Shown: in pieces, positions 36,579 to 49,900 of the stretch | How positions within the stretch are numbered: the stretch's first letter is position 1 | How the letters are laid out: the number at the start of each line of letters is the position of its first letter | Assembly: GCF_018139145.2 (NCBI RefSeq) | Contig: NC_059500.1 | Span: 31,973,437-32,037,436, forward strand | Direction of reading: 5' to 3' | Length of the DNA: 64,000 nucleotides | Source: Gymnogyps californianus | Lineage: Eukaryota; Chordata; Aves; Accipitriformes; Cathartidae | Made by a program: the position numbers and the translations under genes | Notes under the pieces: generated by a model | Told to the model about the DNA's origin: nothing | Database searches by the model: none | What the model saw: only the letters and a program-made list of their open reading frames with translations

Positions 36579-38487
36579 AAATTTCACTATTTGTTTAAGG
36601 TAAGTTATAGTATTGCTTTTATTCCATTAGTAGCCAGTCCTTCTAGCTAGGTGCAATAGTCAGTTGTTAGTGCACATTTTGACCATCCATCTTCAATTAT
36701 CCATTAGTGCTTTCTCACACAACGCACAGAAGGCATGCAATGATGGCTAATGCACATTCTGTTGTTGGCACTTCTGTGACCTTTCATCCTTCCCTGTTAA
36801 AGCAGTGGTCATCTACCCACCTGAAATGTAAGTGTGCACTGAAGTCAGTGGAAGAAAACTGATACAGCAGTCAGTTCCAGCTCTGCCACTGGTGTTCTGG
36901 ATGCCCTTGGGTGTCTCACAGCCTCTGTATGACTCAGTCCCTATCTGTTCAAAAGGGGATGATAGTATTTCCTTTGTCTACTTATCCTGCAAACTATTAT
37001 TTTGCAAGGGCTGCCTTTAAGAATTGTGACCTTCCTAGAGCCTTAAAATATTATAGCATAAATAAGATTAGAAGAAACATTTTGGTGGAGTACCACAGGT
37101 TTCCTTGGAATAGTGGCTATATGTTTCCCAAAGAAAGGAAAGGCATTCATTTATTTGATCTTTAACTGAAGATTTTTTATTCAGTTTGAAATGTGAAGAT
37201 TTTTGTCATGTTATGGAAATCTATTAAGATGACTAAATGACCAGCATATTTGGGTGACGCATATTAGTTGGTCCAAAATTTATTCTGACTTTCCAGGCTA
37301 AAAGGTGATGACCTTTATCTTACCCATGGAAATTTTTACAACAATCCCCATACTTTTCTTACTGCAAAACATACCAAACATTATTTAAAGCTGTTAAGGA
37401 GATGAACAGTGTATTGGGACCATATTGCTCTCCTATCATCTGGCATAATGGTTTTCTTTTTGCCATTTAAGATTAAAACACATATGGAACTTGCTTTAAT
37501 TTGTCACTTTTATTTTCTGAGTTGCTGAGTTCCAGCTTCAGCTGGGATGTCACATTAATTCTGTTTAAATCTTGGGGAGCAAGCAGGTTGATTGGAGTTA
37601 ACTGTGTACTGTATAATGATTCTCAGCTTAAGCAGTGTTATCTCTAGCAAATGTCTTTGCTACAATAGTCATCTGTGTGGAGCCCTGGAGCAATTCTTGG
37701 CTTTTTCACTCATATCACTTCACTATCAAAACTGAAATCATTAATATTCACAGAAAAAAAATAGATTTTCTCACAGCAAATCTTCCTTTCTATTTCTATT
37801 TGGTGAGAACCAAGCCTTCTGCATACATTATATGGATCAGCTAGAACCAGTCTGAGGAGTGAGGATGTATATCTGTGAAAGTGATAGAAATACATCACTG
37901 TGATTATCAGAAAGGAATTGTAAACATGCCCATATTCCTAGCACACTCACTTTTTATTTGCTGAGGCCAAAATCCTGCCTGGCTTTTTGTCCTGATTCTC
38001 CTATTAGCTATGGTCATACAAAATCGAGAATGGTACACTTGAACAAGCAGGATTTCTGTTGTGTGGAAGTGGGGCAAATGAAAATCGAATTGCCCCCCTT
38101 TGTCACAGTGAGAGCAATGCTGCTCTATGTGGTACTTTGACAGACAACAGCCACTACGCTGCAACTCTGCCTAGCAGCATCCTGGGGGTTGGCCATGCAT
38201 GTGGTGTGACCTTGGCCCAGGCACATGCAGAACCAGTCAAGTCTTGGACCACTTATAAGGACCACAGTTTTCAAGGGCAGATGCTGACTGAATTGCTCCC
38301 AACTGCTCCCTAGCCTTGAAAGTGCTCAGGACTTCTAAAATAAGACCAGTCTAAAACAAGTTCCCAGATATCTATCTAGGAGTCTAAGATGCCAGTTAGG
38401 TAAAAACATAAACATAGCAGCCAAAACTTCATTCAGGTGCATGAGCTGGTTTCCAAAAGCTGGTTTTAAAAGAGAGGCTTAGGCTGG

Positions 38488-38536
38488 TTTCAGATCCTGC
38501 TGAAGTCAGTAGTAATCTTTGCACTGGTGAGATGGA
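38488..38536. repeat. possible ancient amniote repeat fragment
   Basis: The string 'cagatcctgctgaagtcagt' followed by 'ctttgcactggtga' resembles, from memory, palindromic repeats widespread in reptiles and birds that contain 'cagatcctg...tgaagtcaatgg...'. It is heavily decayed and the assignment is tentative. Confidence 0.3.
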
Positions 38537-38712
38537 CCTTAGATGACATCCCAGAGATCAGTGCTTCACAGCAGGAGAGCGTTCGTTTGAATTTTCCGTT
38601 GTGAAAATGGTGAGTAGTCATACATTTAATAAGGCCACGCTTCACCCTGCAAAAGCAAATAGCTTCTTTGCTTTTGAGAGCCCTTTGTTGTCCAGCCATG
38701 TCAGCCTAAACT

Positions 38713-38791
38713 CTCTATATATGTATGAAGTATCACATATATGTATAAATACACGTCAATTTATCTATAGATCTATATATATGTATATTTT
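38713..38791. repeat. AT-rich microsatellite
   Basis: Degenerate TATATG/ATATAT repeats, including the palindrome tatagatctata. Confidence 0.7.
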
Positions 38792-41700
38792 TGCTGGATT
38801 TTATCTGATACCAGTTACTTGTTAACTCTGTTGGATGGGCGAACTTAATTGTAATGCTACTCTGAAGTACTTTGAGATGTCTTGGCAGGATAGAGTGTAG
38901 AAGTTTCAGATGCTGTAATTCTTCTAAATGCAAGAAGACTACCATGTGGGGTGTCCAAAGCATAGTGCGTAATGGGAATCATAGTGCCAGCCTGCTACAT
39001 GCAGAAATGCTGCAAAAAAGGAGGGTTGCTCTGCACAAGAAAGACACTTGGAGGGTTTAAATCTAAATCTGGCCTGGACATAAAGCAGAAGCAAGACTCA
39101 CCTGCTGATGAACCAAATACAGCCCGTATCTGAAAAGGAGGAAGGGGTGGGTCAGACTCAGTCACCTAACCTGAGGCTGGTGACACAAATGAAGCCAAGG
39201 TACTGCTGCCTGTGTAAGGCTGCTGGAGGAACTGAGAGCACTGTTCCTCATGGAGGGTATTTCAAGCCTTTGTGCTGTAGGATCCTGCTGAGCTAGTGCC
39301 CAACGTGGGGATTTTGTGCATGCTGAGTTCCTCCTACCTGGAGTAGCCCTTTGTTGACATTTCTGTACACCTTGCAAAGAGAGTCTGTGCAGGAAGGAGG
39401 CACCTACAGAGGAACTGGAGCATCCAGGTTTCCCAGGGACCTTATAGTGTATCAACATGAGCTATCTGTGTGAGGAGATGGTACTATCAGTCCTCATCCC
39501 AAAGAAAGAAAAATCATCAGCTTTCACAGGTATGACTGTAAAATGGTAACTAAGAAGTTGTTGATTAGTTTTGCAAACTGGATTTCTTTCCTCTTCAGGA
39601 GGTGAAACCCCTTTGTCTCCATGTAGGAACATCAGAGGAGGCCTCCTGCTATGGCTTCCCATCAAACAAGGGTTTGGTTTTGGGTGAGGACAGCGTCCAA
39701 GGCCAAAGCATTTTTGATTCAAACACTGCTGTGCTGTGTGCCTCTCCAGCCACACCTTCAGCTTGGGATGTGATCCTAACCAATTTAATTGAGACCAACA
39801 AAAAGAAAGAACTGCTTCCACTGATGCTAGTAATTTTTTGTAGCAGCAGTATAAAGAGAACCCAGCATGAATTTGACCCTCTCTGTCAGGGAGCCAGCAA
39901 ATAACCTGAGCAGAGAATGCGCAAAAATATAAATCAGTAAAAGCTGTGATCAATAAAAAGAGCATTCTGTGTGGGGTGGAACATGTTTGCCAGAGATCTA
40001 GAAAGACAACAGCCAAGGATGCCTTCCAAGTCATCACCATGTCCAGTGGAAAAGGCAGGCTGAGTGTTGGGATCTATCACCTCAAGGGATAAAATACAAA
40101 GTGAGAAGCACTGTTTTGCACCTCATCAAGAATTTTATGTTGTGTTTAGATCCCTCTCTTTGGGGCTGTGCAGAAGCAATGTGAGTGCCTTTGGAGGAGG
40201 CGCAGCATGTGAGAATCAAATTCAGGAGCATTTTTTTCAAGAAGAGGCTAACATGGTTGTGCAGAAAGCAGTATCAAGCAACCTGGGTTATGTCCTGCTG
40301 AACCAATTAAGCCTGTATGTGGAGCAAGAAGGCTGCAGTTTGGTGCTTTATGCTATAAAGCATGAAAACACTCTCTGCTGATAGTGGTGGGGCCATAAAC
40401 ATGAGCCCAAATCTAGCCGGCACATTGTAAAGGTCACCAGACCACCCAGCATTGCGCAGAAAGAGCATTTCCAGGATGTTTGGAGAGGTGAGGATGGGAC
40501 CTGGAGTTGTCTTGAAACTACTGCAAATAGGTGTGTGGCCTTTTCCTGTGTTGTGTGCCTCTGGCACGCCTGTGAGACAGCAAGGAGATGAGAATGCTAA
40601 GGAACCAATTCCCGTCTTCACTGAGGAGCTCTCCTTTGGCTTTGGCAGCATAATTGCTATTTATTTGCTCCCTGAGGACATTTTTTACTTTTAAAAGGTG
40701 GAGGAAAAATGAGCTTTTACATCAGAAACTGTTTGGGTCTATAACCTTTCTTTTGGTGTTTGTTCTGTGGCATAAAAGCATAGGAAGTCTAATGGACTTT
40801 CCAAGGAAGTAATTACCTGGTGTACATCCTTAAAGCTTTTATTGATATTTAAACGTGTAGCTAAAGAAAATACAGTGACAAAGTATTAATCTACTATATT
40901 TTTTGCATTAACACAAAACAGCAGTTAATGCCACTCTTAGACAAACTTCATAACGGTTATTTCTTAAACCCATAATGGTGAAAGGGGAGAAAAATTGCAG
41001 GTGGAGGTTGTCCTGATGTAGCTACAGCTGTTTAACCATTCATCTCTCCTGATAATGGTGCTTGATCAAGAACATTTTATTTTCATTCGTTATAACGATA
41101 TTTTACTCCCCCTTATTTTAACTTAACAGTTAAATTTTTTAAGTCCAGGGAGTAGCAGCTGTGCTCCCAGTGTAATTCCTGCACAGAAATAAAATCTAGC
41201 AGGCTCATATGATTACAAACTGTGACCTGTAGCAGTGCTTCCCCATTTTGTCAGTGAGGCTGGCTGCTGCTCTTCTTTCTTCCTTCTCATATTCCTTTCC
41301 CCCTAATTGAGGCCTCCATGCTCTCCTACCTCTCTGTGGCTGCCTCTTCCCGTAATACAACTCGTCCACCCTTAATGCATTTGGTCGTGTTGAAGTATAT
41401 CCAGGAATAGCTTCCAGATGCTGTCATAGATGTCCATTTCATTATTTCTGGTGAAGGGATTTCACTTAAACATAGCTCCACCAAGAACAGCGGGAGTCTA
41501 TGCCTCGTCTACATCTGCTCATCTAGTTCATCCCTACAATCTCCTTGGCCAGCAGCATAGTTAAAAAAATCCAGCTTTTTCTCCTGTTCATGACAAATTT
41601 TTGGAAGTGAGTGGATATGTTCCCGGACACCCAAACTTCACGGTTCTTAGCAAAGTTAGTTTCTAAAAGTGGTACAACCATTCCAATAAGATATCTCAAA

Positions 41701-43512
41701 GGAGTTACTAAACCTGTTCTTCATATCAGAGCTCTTGAGATTCCCAAGAAGTGGATGTTTACTCATCCAGGAGGCTTTGATGGGGGTGTGAGTAGGGTAG
41801 GAGAGAGTCTTCAGGTCATAAAGAGCAAGCATTAGTAGATGTCCAGTCCAAAAATGTACTTAGGCATGTAACTTTATTTCTCTGTTCACCTAACCCTCAC
41901 TGCATTAGCTGTGTCAAACTCACTCCTTGTCACCATTGTAGTCTAAAGATTAGGGCACCAAAGGGAGTGGGGCCCAAGGGAGGGAGGATAGATCAATATG
42001 CTAGCTTGGTCTTGTAGATCAAGAACCAGAGAAAATGGAAGAAGGTCTGTCAGGTGAGTGAAGGACAGACACCTTAGGTCATAGGGAGCTGAAAAGAAAG
42101 GGCTGTGAGCTGAGGGTTCAGAGCTGTGTCAGCTGTGGTGACATGACCAGGAGATCCTCTTTGTATTGAAATATGGGTCTGGTCACAAAGCACAAAGAGG
42201 AAAATACCCAGCTGCAGTGAAAGCTGGGACTGGACAAGATATGGGGAAGATCTGAGACTGTCAGAGCAGATGCAGGGGCAGCCCAGCATGGGAGGAGAGA
42301 GGGCTGGGGAGGAGGTGCAGGGTGAAGGGGCCCTTTGCCGTGGGGGCATGGGGTGGTGGAAGAGGAAGTGCCTAGTGAATGATCCCACCCAAAGAGCTGG
42401 TGGGGATGGATTGGTCCCGCAGGGCCAAAGAGCCTGAAGGCAGTTTGAGCACAGGCTGGGGCTGTCAGCCCAGAGAGGACATAGTTTCTGCAAGTGGGTC
42501 ATGCTGCCCACAAGAAAGGGTGGTCTGTCACAGTCAGAACATGGCTTTTGGGCTTGACTTTAATGAGCTGGAGGGGGACATTTCAGCAATGGCTTCTGTA
42601 AGTCGGAAGAAGTCCTTCTCCCTGGCTTATGCAGCTGAGCTCAGCTTGGAGAGGAGATGATCCCCGAGTGCTCTGTGTGCAATTGCACGTTGGGTGCTTG
42701 TGGCAATCCTCTTACAGCACAGGGGACCTGACCACCTTACTGCAAATGTGCTGTCGTCCCACAGCACAGCAGTGGTGCTACCCAGCCTGAGTGGGCGCTT
42801 GGCTGTCTCTTGGTGGTGGCTCTCTTACCTGTGCAGCTTCAGGTGTGACAGGGAGTTTCTGAGGGAGTTTGTTCACCAGCCTCCTGCAGACCCAGCTGCA
42901 CTGTCCCCTGCGGAGCAGTGGTTTATGGTTTTACTTATCAGTGAAAAATCACTGAAGAATCTGTCATGGGTAGGGGAGGGCCCTAAACTGCAGCAATAGT
43001 CCTAATATCACCCATTTCCTTTTTTTCTTCCCACTTTGCTGTTCCATGCTACCTTGGTTTGGCATCTCTGTCTCCAAAGGTCAATACAGGCTCAATCCCA
43101 TAAAGACCTGGTCTTTCTTATGGCAAACGCACGTCAGCACCTCTTGATGTAGATGCCCCAGCATTTACTTGAAGATTCCTCATTTCACAGATGATTTGTC
43201 ATTCTCTCTGATGAATGGATGTTTTCCTATCCTCCTGCACTCCAAGGGTTTTTGCACTTCCCCGGGGCTTGTTTACTTTTAATAGATAATTGTACCTCTA
43301 GATATTCAAGGATCTCTGATTCTGGTTTTAAGTGTGGTAGAACATGTAATCTCAGTGGGATTGTGCGGTCTGGAGTACCTTATGGCTCTGTGGTGTGATA
43401 GCTTTGTAGTGGTTTTGAATTGCTCCATTTTAGTTTACACTCATTCTCCTCTTATACCATGAGAAAAGGTGAATGGAAGTTCCTATTTTATTTCTTCTAC
43501 ACCATTAATTAT

Positions 43513-43550
43513 TGTATACACACACACATATATGTAAATATAAACACAGC
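43513..43550. repeat. CA/TA dinucleotide remnant
   Basis: A short cacacacaca core flanked by tatatgtaaatata. Confidence 0.65.
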
Positions 43551-44249
43551 TTTATTGCCTCTGCCCTTAGTTGAGTCATTTCTGTGGCTCGCTCATATTC
43601 TTTCCAGTCTCCTCTTCTAAGCAGCGTGTTCACTGTGCTTATTGCCAGTCGCTTTTTGGTTCGGGTGTCTTGAGAAGGGTGTCTGGGATGGGACACAGGT
43701 TTGGCACTGGATACATGGTTTATTTCCCTCCAGTACTGGCTAGAGCCCCTGTTTGGATCTGGAGGATTTACAGTCTCTGGCAGGGAATGAATATATCTGT
43801 TACATCTTCCCTGAAGTAACATTTACAGATTGGCTGATGTTTTTGGCAAGTGGGGAAAGACCCAGAAGACCCACCAGATCGGCAGTGCCTGCTGCGTGCT
43901 CCCAGTGAGGGTTTGGCTGCTGGCAGCGCAGCCGGGACAGCAGCACTGAGGTGAATGGCGTGGGACTTCGCTCTCGCCGTTAGTCGGAAACTGTGCCTGC
44001 CTGTGGGAAGCAAAACACGGGAAGATGTCAGTGCCACATGTTCCTCACAGGCTGGGGACCGCTGGAGGCGGTTCAGTGCAGTTGGGGTTGAACTGTCCTT
44101 TTAAAATCAGCCTTCGGTGCGGCTCGCTCTCCTCATATGCTGTGGCATCCTCTGCTGAAAGCCCCCGAGGCTCTGCTGAGCTTGATGGACAATTCCTTTT
44201 CTTTCTTCCCCTTTGTGCTCTCTCACAAAGAGAAACTGTTTCTCTTCCA

Positions 44250-44306
44250 GAGAGAGGGAGGGAGGCAGGGAGGGAGGGAAGAAGGGAGGGAGGGACAGAG
44301 AGGAGG
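44250..44306 (+). repeat. GGGA-rich purine tract with mirror repeat
   Basis: A nearly pure purine tract built of GGGA units. Positions 44266-44296 form a perfect 31-bp mirror repeat centred on G44281 (…GGGAGGGAAGAAGGGAGGG…). Homopurine mirror repeats can form intramolecular triplex (H-DNA), and the G3 runs also give G-quadruplex potential. Open frames crossing it on both strands are low-complexity artefacts. Confidence 0.9.
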
Positions 44307-46470
44307 ATTTTTTTGCTTGGCCTGGGATGTCTGCACCTCCACACTTGAAGCCTTGTCCTACCGCCAGGCTGGATTGCTGTTGGTATGGCAACACATCCCT
44401 GCACTAACCAAACTGTGAAAGGTGAGGGAAAATAATTATTCATCTCCATTTAACTAATGGAAAACAGAGTCCCAGAGGTTAAGATTTCTTAAAGGAATTT
44501 AGATATGGATGTGTCCTGATAGTGTTTTTTTTAAGGTTTCCACAATACGTGGATCCCCCAGGAACCAAGGTACAACCAGCACTGATCTGAATCTTTAGAC
44601 GGCTTTGACAAATGTATCTCACAAAAAATTAAACCTGGGGTTTCAAGAACCGTTTGACATAGTTGTTGCTCTGCATTCATTAAAGGGACTGTCCCAGATG
44701 AGCTGATCAAGGTCACAGAGGTTGCCAGTGCAGAGGTGGGACTGAGCCACATCTCTGGAATTTGAGTTGACTATCTTCTGATGCTTTCCTCTCTGATACT
44801 TGTTTTACAAATAAAATAAAATCCAGTTTCTCAGTCTGAGCTTCTCTTTGTGCTTGAGTGGACAGTTTGGGTCCTTTGAAAGGTCAGCAGGAATTGGGAG
44901 AAAACCTGCAAGTGATTGAAAATTGCCTAAATTTGCAATGCCATCTATGGAAATGTAGAAGCCAATGGAGGACATCATGCCTGTTCTGAACGTTGTTGGT
45001 CTCTATGCCCAATGGTTTAGCTATGTTTGTGTGCTTAGAAAAAGAATTTCATATGCAGGAGCCTGTTGCCTTGACCTGAACTTAGCAGAGGGGCATCTTG
45101 AGGCATTGTCACATCTTGGGAATGTGGCCTAGCTTTGCATCATTTATAGAGTATGCATTATTCTGGGCTAATGTGAAAGTAAGCCTTTGATCTCATTCCA
45201 TTGCACCAAGCAAAATAGATGTAACTGTTGAATTCCTTCCTCTTTTATCATTCCTCAGTCAATAATACTACAGCTTACCATTCCTCCATCCCCCTCCTCC
45301 TTTGTGCAGCTTCTGGGGCAGTGTTGCTTTCCTTGTGGTTTTCAATCCTGCTGCATTCCCCATGCTTTCAAGACAGGTTTTGTACAGGAAAAAGGAAAAT
45401 ACATTTCATAATGCAAACATGCCCTGCTCAGCACTTTCAGTTATCTTATTTATACGCTGCAGTACAGCTTTCTATGACCCAGTGATTATCATTTCCCAGA
45501 GCTATCATCATTTTAAAGCTACCTCTGAATTGTGCTCCAGCAGATGGTACAGCCCTATGAGTACTGCATGAGAGCCTGAAAGGGAGGGGATGGGGCAAGC
45601 TGCACATACACACAAACCAGGCTGTTGCCCCAAAAGCCAAGAAACATCTAACTTGCATTGTTTCTCACAGTGTTCAACTTCAGCATGTGTTGTTGAGTAC
45701 TGTCAGGCTGTTAACCACCAGGGAAATCAAGGTGGTTGTTTTTTCTTTTTTTTTGGGCCTGTCTACCCAACTGATTTTTTTTAATTTTTTTTTTTTTCTG
45801 CATAACAACTGAGCTGATTAATTCCAAGATAGAATACCAAATAAGTAAGAGTCATTCATTATATGCAGTATTCTAATAGATTTCAGTGTGATCTAAACTT
45901 GGATTGAATACTAACCCATTGATTGCTATTCAGTTGTTTAAGCAGCTGTGCTACTAAGCTGAGCAATTGCACTGTGTCATCCTTCCTTTTCTTCCTTCGA
46001 TTTCTACCTCCCTTTCTCCACTCTTGAAATGGCTAACCCCTTGTCTATACATTTTCCTTCAGTGGATTGTGTCCTTTGTGACTGACTACCAAGTATACAA
46101 TGGAAATGGTAGACAGCCAGCTAAAGTCATGAAAGATACGTTATCCTCATGTAATCGGGTGAAATTCCCATGGGTATTTCACCAAGCAGAGGAGGTTGTT
46201 ATCATTCTTGTTGAGATGATAATAAAGAGGTGTGATTTACTGCTTCAGTTGTTTCAAAGGTGTCATTTGAACCTAGGCGAGTGCGGTGCTGTTAAACAGA
46301 CCTGGACAAAGCCTAACAAAATAGTGCACATCTGTATCTGTAGTCAGAAACACTAAAAAAAATGGCTTGATTATTTTCAAAATCTCACACTTTTCTTTTT
46401 GACTCAAAGTGAAGATTTGGGTGCTTACCCACTGTGCAAATTAGGCTCTTTTGAGTCTTGATTCAGCAGT

Positions 46471-46560
46471 GTACATAAGCATGTATACACATATGTGTAT
46501 GTATATATACTTACTAATTGAATGTGTACGTGCATTTTTATACATGTTAATATACACATT
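46471..46560. repeat. TA/CA/TG-rich simple sequence
   Basis: Degenerate tatacacatatgtgtatg-type repeats over about 90 bp. Confidence 0.65.
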
Positions 46561-46945
46561 TAAGCACTTTTACAGATATCTAAGTGCTTTTTCTTCAGTA
46601 GTGAATGAGCTACATTTGCTTTCAAAGTTAAATACATACTCAAAAGTATCTTGTGGAAAATGTTGTTATTTTAGGTATCTAAGCCTGAGTTAGATACCTA
46701 TCTTTAGGCTACTAAGTTTACACCTTCTGGCTTTTACCACTAGTGATAATCTATCCTGAACCTGATTTTGTGCAAAACACTGGGTAAAGCCTTGCATCAT
46801 TCACTTGTTGCTGCTTTCGCCTGCAGCCTTTTAATAATTCTACAGGTCCATCTCCTTCCATATACCATGTAGGAAAGGTTATTACAGGTGGCTGCCTGAA
46901 GTTGGGAACTAGATCTGATGTAATAATATGAGAGGAATCCTCATT

Positions 46946-46963
46946 AAAAAAAAAAAAAAAAAA
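46946..46963 (+). repeat. poly(A) run, 18 nt
   Basis: The longest A homopolymer in the window. It could be a tail relic, but no retrocopy body is recognisable upstream. Confidence 0.9.
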
Positions 46964-49900
46964 GACTTAGTAGCAGGCCTTTTATTACACTTTGCGACTC
47001 AGATTGTATTGAGTTTGTTATGAATTCTGCTGACACTTCTGCAAAGAGTCGAAGCAGGGCTGCGTTGTGATGGTGGAAAAAAAAAATTTCAGATATCTTT
47101 CATATCCACTACTTGGATGCCAAAAATGGTTAGTGCCAATGGCCATTCTTGCTTTAACATGTTACGGAGAGGAAATAGCTGCAGGGAGAATTAGAAGAGA
47201 GGGGGAAAATAGGCAGCTGGTTTATGGGTTAACTGTGAGATTCCTGCTAGCAGAGAATTTCTTTCTTCGTTCTGTATTGAAGCCCATGGATGATAAAGCT
47301 GAAGTTCTACATCATAAATTCCGATTTGGACATTCAGTTTTGAGAACCTACATCCAGCATCCTTATCATTTTGAAGTTAAAGTCACAATCAGTAATGAAA
47401 TCTGCTTGCTTTTCACACACTGAAATTAGCTTTGATTCTTTGCCTGAAACATATGTTTAAAAGGCAACATGCACATACTGTGCACTGACCCTATCAAAGC
47501 AATAAATACCATTGAAGTCATTTTCCAAAGCTGCCTACAGCATTAGTTTATTTTTAATATGGTCCCTCTGAAGGAGTGGTGTAGGAAATACCTATGGGAG
47601 CTATTTCAATTGTCTGTTTGGGGTGAAGTCCCTACCTTGCCTTGCTGAAGAAGAAAGTAAGAGGGGATACTAATTTCCCTTTGTTGTTGTGAAAGATAAT
47701 GTTTAATTCATTGGATTTAGTTCCTTTCTAAGGAAAATGGTATTCTGTTTGGGTGAGAAAAATGCTTCTTTGATACTTACCATGATATGAAGCGAGGAAT
47801 GAGGGAGGGGGATATTGCTGTAACTGAGAATGGGGTTTAGTCTATGACAGTTTTCCTGATTCTTTATGATAGCTGTTTTAGTCTTTTTGCTTTGTGTCAT
47901 TTGTCCTGCAGTGTTACCTGGAGAATCCTTCTGGCTCGGGAGGTTCCCTTTGCAGAACAAGGAGGATATGGGCATGCACCAAATGACCGTTTCCAAACCG
48001 AACCCACTCACCCAGGCGAAGACTGTGCTCCCTAATGCAGGTGAGGACCCACAGTAGAGATCAGGGCATTATGCCAGGGTAACAGAGCAGTTTGGTGGCA
48101 GAGCCAGTGAGTGGGTAAGACCATAGGTTGGTTTCCCATTCTGGTACCACCCTTCTTCTCATTTTAGCACCTTAAAATTACTAGCCCTTCCCTACTTTTT
48201 GCCGTGCCAGAGCCACTGCAGGCTAAAACAAAGCACGCACCTAAGAGCGTGAATTTTCTCTCCCTTGAATTTCAAGTGACATGAGCACAGTTTAGATTTT
48301 ACAAATCTGAAAGATCAGTCTGCTGGCAAAGGGAACACATTTTTTGTCACTCATGGTCACAATTAGAATGACAACAAGGCCAGACTCCTCCATCACTGCT
48401 CTTTAACACTGTCAGCACCAGCTTTACCAGAATTATCCTGTCTGAAGCATGAATGGACCTATTCATTTCTCACTTTGTTTGACCTAGGACTCCAGGAACT
48501 GTTCAATAGCATATAGGCTGCTTTCTCCTGTAAAGAAATGATTAAGTTAAAGACTGGGCTAAAAAATGTACTCTCTTAGCCATGAAAGGTTAATTTTATG
48601 TTTGTTTGGACACATTTGTAGAGTAGCTGTGTTATGCACTGTGCTTCTAAATATCATTTCATGCCATATAATGAGTTTGAAATCTGTCATCTTCCAGGGT
48701 TTGTATTTGTGTAGGAAAGAGAGAGAAGCATGCAGGAGAAGTATATAGTTTTAGGAATACACTTTGATTCAATTTCTTGCATTTTATTATGGCCAAGACA
48801 GAAAATACTCAGATCTCATGCTGAAGACACGTTTTCAGAATGCAGCGGTTTTATTTTAAATGGGTCCCCAGAGAAGATGATCTCAGGCAGGGAAATTGCA
48901 TGCGGTCTTTCCAAAGAGATAAGAATAATCATTGCATTTCTACTGTGCATTTCTGTAACGCTGTAAATATTATATAAATCGCAAGACAGAGATCATATTC
49001 AGTTACTGACAGTGGAAGTCTGGCCACCAGTGTGGTGAAACAGCAGTCTGACACAGGAATTTGGTTGCAAGTTAACCAAAAGCCATCTCGTTTTCTTACC
49101 TGTAAATGAAGCAGATGCTCATGGGTATCAGGAGTCTTGTAAGCTGAAGTGAATCTTGCCTTGTAAGTGGTTTTCAGGAAACCGTAAAAGGCAGATAAAA
49201 TCCATCTGAAATATAAATCTGAGACTAGGCTGTGAGCTCCCTGTTCATGTTGCAGAGCCTTGCCCAGCTGCAACCGATGTGACCATTGTGAGACCAGTGA
49301 AATTGCAGGGATTGCTGGTGAAGTCATTCAGATGCTTCGCGGTAGCAGGGACCAGCTCGTCAGTTTGATTCAGTACATAATTACAGTTAGATCTTGAGCC
49401 CCCTGCTTATGAGCAGCTTTCATAGCAAAGCTGATGGCATCAGCCATGCAAAATGACCCTGCTAGCCTGTGGAGGAAGGTCATCATCACCTTGTCCTCAG
49501 CGTAAAAATGGCCATAGAGACTCCTTTCTTTCATTAATTCTTCTGTAGAGCAGCTATGTTGTTCCACTGCAAGGCAGGCTTATCTAGCAAAGGTATGTTT
49601 TGATCTCTCATTGTCTTTTTGCCTAAGCCATCCTGGTCCTGAGGTTCACATGAATATTTGTGGAAGTTTTAGAAATTGCCAGAAGTACCTTAGTCATCGA
49701 TCATTCATGTAGAGCTGGAAGAAGTTCTGGGCATCACTAGGTAACCGTCAATCACAACATAACAGAGCTGAGCATAGTTTCACATCTCTTTGGAAGAGTT
49801 TGTTGAGTCATCATGCAGGAATTGCACGATGACAGACCAGCTCCTCACACTCAGCTGCTGGTCCTGTGGTGGTGCAGTGCTCGTTGTGTTTGATGCACCA

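Larger units (their letters stand above)
34091..44249. other. gene-desert-like DNA, no gene seen
   Basis: About 10 kb containing a T16 run (36563-36578), an AT microsatellite (38713-38791) and short CA/TA repeats (about 43513-43550). The longest frame is 192 codons on the minus strand (40040 down to 39462); it has no domain or splice support and its length is within chance expectation for a window this size. Confidence 0.5.

Noticed and set aside
39462..40040. 192-codon minus-strand ORF
   Set aside because: No domain, no splice or promoter context, and a length expected about once by chance in a window this size.
46058..46356. Acceptor-like site before an open frame (WIVSFVTDYQVYNGN…)
   Set aside because: No donor in phase, and the frame decays into low-quality sequence without any recognised similarity.
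46946..46963. A18 run considered as the tail of a processed pseudogene
   Set aside because: No coding similarity or target-site duplication could be seen upstream, so a simple homopolymer is the safer call.
47067..47423. 118-codon plus-strand ORF with protein-like composition
   Set aside because: No acceptor or donor in phase, no CpG or promoter context, and no family resemblance.
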